From Pedobacter steynii (GTDB lineage: Bacteria; Bacteroidota; Bacteroidia; Sphingobacteriales; Sphingobacteriaceae), in assembly GCF_900103665.1 (NCBI RefSeq), contig NZ_FNGY01000002.1:744001-808000 (forward strand): a DNA stretch of 64,000 nt, given 5' to 3'. The notes beneath the pieces are model-generated. The model worked only from the letters and a program-made list of their open reading frames with translations. It was not told the origin of the DNA and did not search any database. A program made the position numbers and the translations under genes. Below are positions 60,991 through 64,000 of this stretch, piece after piece. Every line of letters starts with the position of its first letter. Position 1 is the first letter of the stretch.

Positions 60991-62970
60991 ATGTATTTAA
61001 AATCTAAAGAACAAGCGCTTATGAATAAGGCATTCCAATATTTAATGACATCAGCCATGTTGCTGACTCCATTTCAGCTGGTAAAGGCACAAGAACAGCC
61101 GGGCTTAAGGGAGAAGGCAAATCAGCATTATATCAGTTCCCGATATGTGAAAGCAGCGTCCATTTATGTTAAGCTTGCTGATGCGAAAAAGCCAAGGTTG
61201 TCTGACCTGGAACGACTGGCAGATTGTTACCTGAAAATGAGCGATTATGAAGCTGCCGAAAACTGGTATGCGCGCATCATTGAGTTCCCTGACAGTAAAA
61301 CTGAAAACCTGATCAGTTATGGGGCCGTGCTGAAATTCAATTCCCGTTATGCGGAAGCGAAGAAAGTGTTGCAGCAATATGCCGAAAAATCCGGCGATGC
61401 CAAAGGCGTCGCAAATGCGCTGGCTGGTTGTGACTCTGCACTGGTTTGGATCGCTAAACCAACGGGTCATAAACTTAGAAATGAAAGCGCTGTGAATACC
61501 GCGTTTGCAGAATTCGGGGTATTCCCGATTGGCAATAAGGCTTATTATGTTGCTGAGCCAGACAATGGCCTCCTGAAGAAGAAAGATGGCCGCACCGGCA
61601 ATCCTTTTTTGAGGATTTATACTGCCGACCGCAACCCGGATCAGACTTTAACGGCTAAGCTGATCGATAAATCTGCTTTTAACAAGGAAGCGTATCATAT
61701 TGGTCCCATCATCAGCAACAAAAAGGGAAACCTGTTGTACATTACGCGTACTTATATCGGGAAAGCCGGAGCGCGGAGCAAAGCAGCGCAGTTGAACTTA
61801 AGGACAAGGAACCTGGAGCTGTACATGTACACGGCAGAAAATGGCGGGTACACCGCCAGTCCTTTTCCATATAATCATGTGCAGCAATATTCAGTTGGCC
61901 ATGCTGCGCTGAGTCAGGATGAACAGACCCTTTATTTTGTTTCAGATATGCCGGGTGGTTTTGGCCACACAGACATCTGGTATAGCGAATTGCAAAGTGA
62001 TGGCAAATGGGGGCAACCGATAAATGCGGGTCCGGAAATTAATACTCCCGGCGACGAGATGTTTCCTTTTATGAATGCAGAAGGTGTTTTGTATTATTCC
62101 AGCAATGGCCTTCCTGGTATGGGCGGACTAGACATTTTTGCAGCCAAAGGAGCGAAAAGAACATGGTCCAGACCGTTAAATTTAAAATATCCTGTCAATT
62201 CGGCTGCGGATGATTTTGCCTTCGTGACAACAGCGGCGGCTGCTGATGGCCCTGGGGGATACCTGTCTTCCAACAGGAAAGGCGGGGTGGGGGATGATGA
62301 CATCTATAGCTTTAGTACGGTGAATCCTAAAATGATATTGGCTTTACAAGGTGTCAACCTAAATAGAAAAACAACGGACTTACTGTCTGAGGTGGCCATT
62401 ACGCTTTACAGCGGAGCGCGGAGCGTTGTGGCCAAACAAAGCAGTAAACATGATGGCAGTTTCTTTTTTGAATTGGAAAAAGAAACCGACTATACACTGC
62501 TGGGACAAAAAACAGGGTTTTACAGCGATTCTGTATCCCTTAGTACAAAAGGTTTGACCCAGTCTGACACGCTGAAAGTCACCTTGCGTTTAGAGCCCTT
62601 ATTTGAGAAAGGAAAAACAATCGCCCTGCAAAATATTCATTACGATTTTGATAAAGACAATATCCGCAAAGATGCGGCGAAGATCCTCGACGAACTGGTC
62701 CGCATCATGCGGGATAATCCAACGCTCGAAATAGAACTGGGTTCGCACACCGATAGCCGTGGTATGGACCGCTATAATTTAGACCTGTCGCAGCGCAGGG
62801 CAGCTTCCGTGGTAGATTATCTGGTGAGCAGGGGTACGTCCAGAAACCGTTTAACTGCCAAAGGTTATGGCGCAACAAAACTGCTAAACCGATGTGCAAA
62901 TGGAGTTCAATGTTCGGCAGAGGAACACCAGGCAAACCGACGGACAGAATTTAAGGTATTGTCCTACTAA
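60991..62970 (+). CDS. PorE-like protein: TPR, beta-propeller, carboxypeptidase-like and OmpA domains
   Basis: 659 residues. A Shine-Dalgarno-like AAGGAG at 60978-60983 supports ATG 60991, though ATG 61021 begins the signal peptide more directly (MNKAFQYLMTSAMLLTPFQL). N-terminal TPR helices (about 35-170), PD40/WD40-like propeller (about 180-440, with FPYNHVQQYSVGHAALSQDE and MPGGFGHTDIWYSE), a carboxypeptidase-regulatory-like beta domain (about 455-535) and a C-terminal OmpA domain binding peptidoglycan (IHYDFDKDNI, then GSHTDSRGMDRYNLDLSQRR). This order matches T9SS PorE. It probably anchors the export complex to the cell wall. It starts 11 bp after the PorP/SprF gene. Confidence 0.93.
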   Translation: MYLKSKEQALMNKAFQYLMTSAMLLTPFQLVKAQEQPGLREKANQHYISSRYVKAASIYVKLADAKKPRLSDLERLADCYLKMSDYEAAENWYARIIEFPDSKTENLISYGAVLKFNSRYAEAKKVLQQYAEKSGDAKGVANALAGCDSALVWIAKPTGHKLRNESAVNTAFAEFGVFPIGNKAYYVAEPDNGLLKKKDGRTGNPFLRIYTADRNPDQTLTAKLIDKSAFNKEAYHIGPIISNKKGNLLYITRTYIGKAGARSKAAQLNLRTRNLELYMYTAENGGYTASPFPYNHVQQYSVGHAALSQDEQTLYFVSDMPGGFGHTDIWYSELQSDGKWGQPINAGPEINTPGDEMFPFMNAEGVLYYSSNGLPGMGGLDIFAAKGAKRTWSRPLNLKYPVNSAADDFAFVTTAAAADGPGGYLSSNRKGGVGDDDIYSFSTVNPKMILALQGVNLNRKTTDLLSEVAITLYSGARSVVAKQSSKHDGSFFFELEKETDYTLLGQKTGFYSDSVSLSTKGLTQSDTLKVTLRLEPLFEKGKTIALQNIHYDFDKDNIRKDAAKILDELVRIMRDNPTLEIELGSHTDSRGMDRYNLDLSQRRAASVVDYLVSRGTSRNRLTAKGYGATKLLNRCANGVQCSAEEHQANRRTEFKVLSY

Positions 62971-62973
62971 TGT

Positions 62974-63013
62974 TAAAGGCAGGTATTCTTTACAAAAGGA
63001 ATGCCTGCCTTTA
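62974..63013. terminator. Bidirectional intrinsic terminator after the T9SS operon
   Basis: AAAGGCAGG with ATTC (62975-62988) pairs with GAAT and CCTGCCTTT (62999-63012) with one G-T wobble, giving a 14-bp stem flanked by A-rich and T-rich ends. It can stop the + strand operon and also the minus-strand reading from the right. Confidence 0.9.
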
Positions 63014-63034
63014 ATTTAATTCCTTTAAAAGGTC

Positions 63035-63286
63035 TTAATTCTTCAAAAGCTTCAAACCATCTTCTGTCCATTGCCTGGCCAATTCCATATATTCATTTTG
63101 GGTTTCAGGGCTAAAAGAGATACCATCCGGGTATTTTTGCTTCATTTTTTTCAGAACACAATCAATACAAAGCTTCTTTTGATCAGCAGACATTTCTTCC
63201 GGCAAATATTTGATCAGCTCCTTTTGGAAATGTAGATTATTCCGCAAGTAACATAAAAAATGCCCTCTGAAATTTCCAGGGAGCAT
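63035..63286 (-). pseudogene. Small unrecognised frame, probably a gene remnant
   Basis: An 83-codon minus-strand frame whose last 60 residues look protein-like and polar (LPEEMSADQKKLCIDCVLKK, then QNEYMELARQWTEDGLKLLK), with a CxxC-type motif and a YP-containing segment reminiscent of the C-terminal half of small secreted Bacteroidota proteins. The first 10 codons are encoded by the hairpin of the neighbouring terminator and no signal peptide is present, so the N-terminus is probably lost. An internal ATG at 63193 would give a 52-residue protein. Whether it is expressed is unclear. Confidence 0.45.
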
Positions 63287-63291
63287 TTTTT
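63255..63291. terminator. Terminator downstream of the GntR gene
   Basis: AAAAAATGC (63255-63263) and GCATTTTTT (63283-63291) form a 9-bp outer stem, continuing inward with CTC/GGG pairs after one mismatch. T-runs face both directions. It lies 20 bp after the stop of the minus-strand regulator. Confidence 0.85.
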
Positions 63292-63311
63292 ATGGGTTAA
63301 GGTTTGTGTGG

Positions 63312-64000
63312 CTAAGCTCTTCTGCTTTCCACAGAATAGACAAAGCTATCGGCTTTATAGTACCCCAGGTTATATTCTATTGGCCGCTCTGCCTGATCAT
63401 ATACATACCGTTTACGGAACAGGATAGGGCTTCCAGGTTCTGTTTCCAGTTTTGAAGCGATAAATTTATCTGCTGCTGTTGCACTGATCTCTTCTTTGGA
63501 AAGTTCAGCAATGATGCTGTAATCAGTCTCCAGTATATCGTAAAGTGGCCTTTTAAAGTCTTCTTCTCCGGTTAAGCTGGTGCGGGGATGGAAGTAGGAT
63601 ACAAAGTAAACAAAGGGACCTTCCGGGCGGCCACGCAGCCGTTCCAGCTTTAATATTTTTTGATCTGTTTTGATGTTGAAAAAATTGGCGATGATCTCGG
63701 TTGGATAAATCCAGCTCACATGAAGTTCGAAATTCCTGATAGGAATACCTCTGGCCTGCATTTCCTGAGAAAAGCTAAGCCAGTTTACAGATTTAGAGCT
63801 GATTAACGCATCAGCCACCTTGGTGCCAACACCTTTTTTCCGGATCAGCAAACCTTCGTAAACCAGTTTGTTTAATGCCTGTCGCAGTGTGGTACGGGAT
63901 ATAGCTAACTGGTTCGCAAGGTCGATTTCGTTGGGCAAAAGCTTGCCGTCCTGGAACTGAGGCAACTTGATCATCTTACGCAATAGCTCCTCAGCCTGTA
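63312..64000 (-). CDS. GntR-family (HutC/UTRA) transcriptional regulator, 5' end beyond window
   Basis: The minus-strand frame stays open to the last base: upstream of the TTG at 63983 it continues QAEELL, which is where a GntR domain normally runs, so the true start is outside the window. Visible: most of the winged helix (PNEIDLANQLAISRTTLRQA, then GLLIRKKGVGTKVA) and a complete UTRA effector domain (GRPEGPFVYFVSYFHP through RPIEYNLGYYKADSFVYSVE). UTRA domains bind sugars or sugar phosphates. The HutC-type regulator probably controls genes to its other side, because the neighbours here are unrelated. Confidence 0.93.
   Translation of the reverse strand, partial: QAEELLRKMIKLPQFQDGKLLPNEIDLANQLAISRTTLRQALNKLVYEGLLIRKKGVGTKVADALISSKSVNWLSFSQEMQARGIPIRNFELHVSWIYPTEIIANFFNIKTDQKILKLERLRGRPEGPFVYFVSYFHPRTSLTGEEDFKRPLYDILETDYSIIAELSKEEISATAADKFIASKLETEPGSPILFRKRYVYDQAERPIEYNLGYYKADSFVYSVESRRA

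Overview
The window looks like a chromosome segment of a Bacteroidota bacterium, most likely Sphingobacteriaceae (Pedobacter-like). The evidence is three SusC/SusD-type outer-membrane import pairs, an ECF-sigma/FecR pair, a hybrid two-component regulator with beta-propellers, lipoproteins with Bacteroidota lipoboxes, a giant surface protein with a type B type IX secretion (T9SS) sorting domain, PorP/SprF and PorE-like partners, and a TAnnTTTG -7 promoter element. Almost everything is on the + strand. No tRNA, rRNA, CRISPR array, transposase or integrase was found.

Layout. (1) 1-10750: 3' part of a polysaccharide utilisation locus (PUL): truncated SusC, SusD, SusE-like lipoprotein, then GH76, GH28-like beta-helix, GH97 and GH105 enzymes. 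(2) 10909-21619: ECF sigma factor, FecR anti-sigma, STN-bearing SusC, SusD, a TlpA-like thioredoxin and an active/inactive pair of M16 metallopeptidases, closed by a perfect terminator. The enzymes suggest peptide or protein substrates rather than glycan. (3) 21729-36669: a compact xylan PUL: hybrid two-component regulator, SusC without STN, SusD, GH10 lipoprotein xylanase and two different GH3 enzymes. (4) 36707-37409: two small unrecognised genes. (5) 37644-40764: a tightly packed four-gene envelope-glycan module: GT87-type membrane glycosyltransferase, polyprenyl-phosphate GT2, polysaccharide deacetylase and GtrA-like flippase. (6) 40846-44477: a Crp/Fnr regulator followed by a perfect CRP-type operator and a five-gene redox/detoxification cassette (YceI, 4-OT tautomerase, atypical SDR, NTF2-like, nitronate monooxygenase). 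(7) 44431-47433, minus strand: an orphan propeller histidine kinase. (8) 47697-62970: a roughly 4090-residue repeat protein exported by T9SS, with its PorP/SprF and PorE-like partners. (9) 62974-64000: terminators, a probable gene remnant and a 5'-truncated GntR/UTRA regulator.

The most unusual signals are: perfect inverted repeats inside the signal-peptide coding region of three exported-protein genes (6144, 9663, 60012), one with a 16-bp stem; the self-consistent pairing of a CRP-consensus operator with a Crp-family protein carrying the matching RETxxR recognition helix; an SDR whose catalytic Tyr position is Pro; the sigma/FecR-controlled SusCD-thioredoxin-M16 module; and an 11-copy, two-cysteine repeat array in the giant surface protein.
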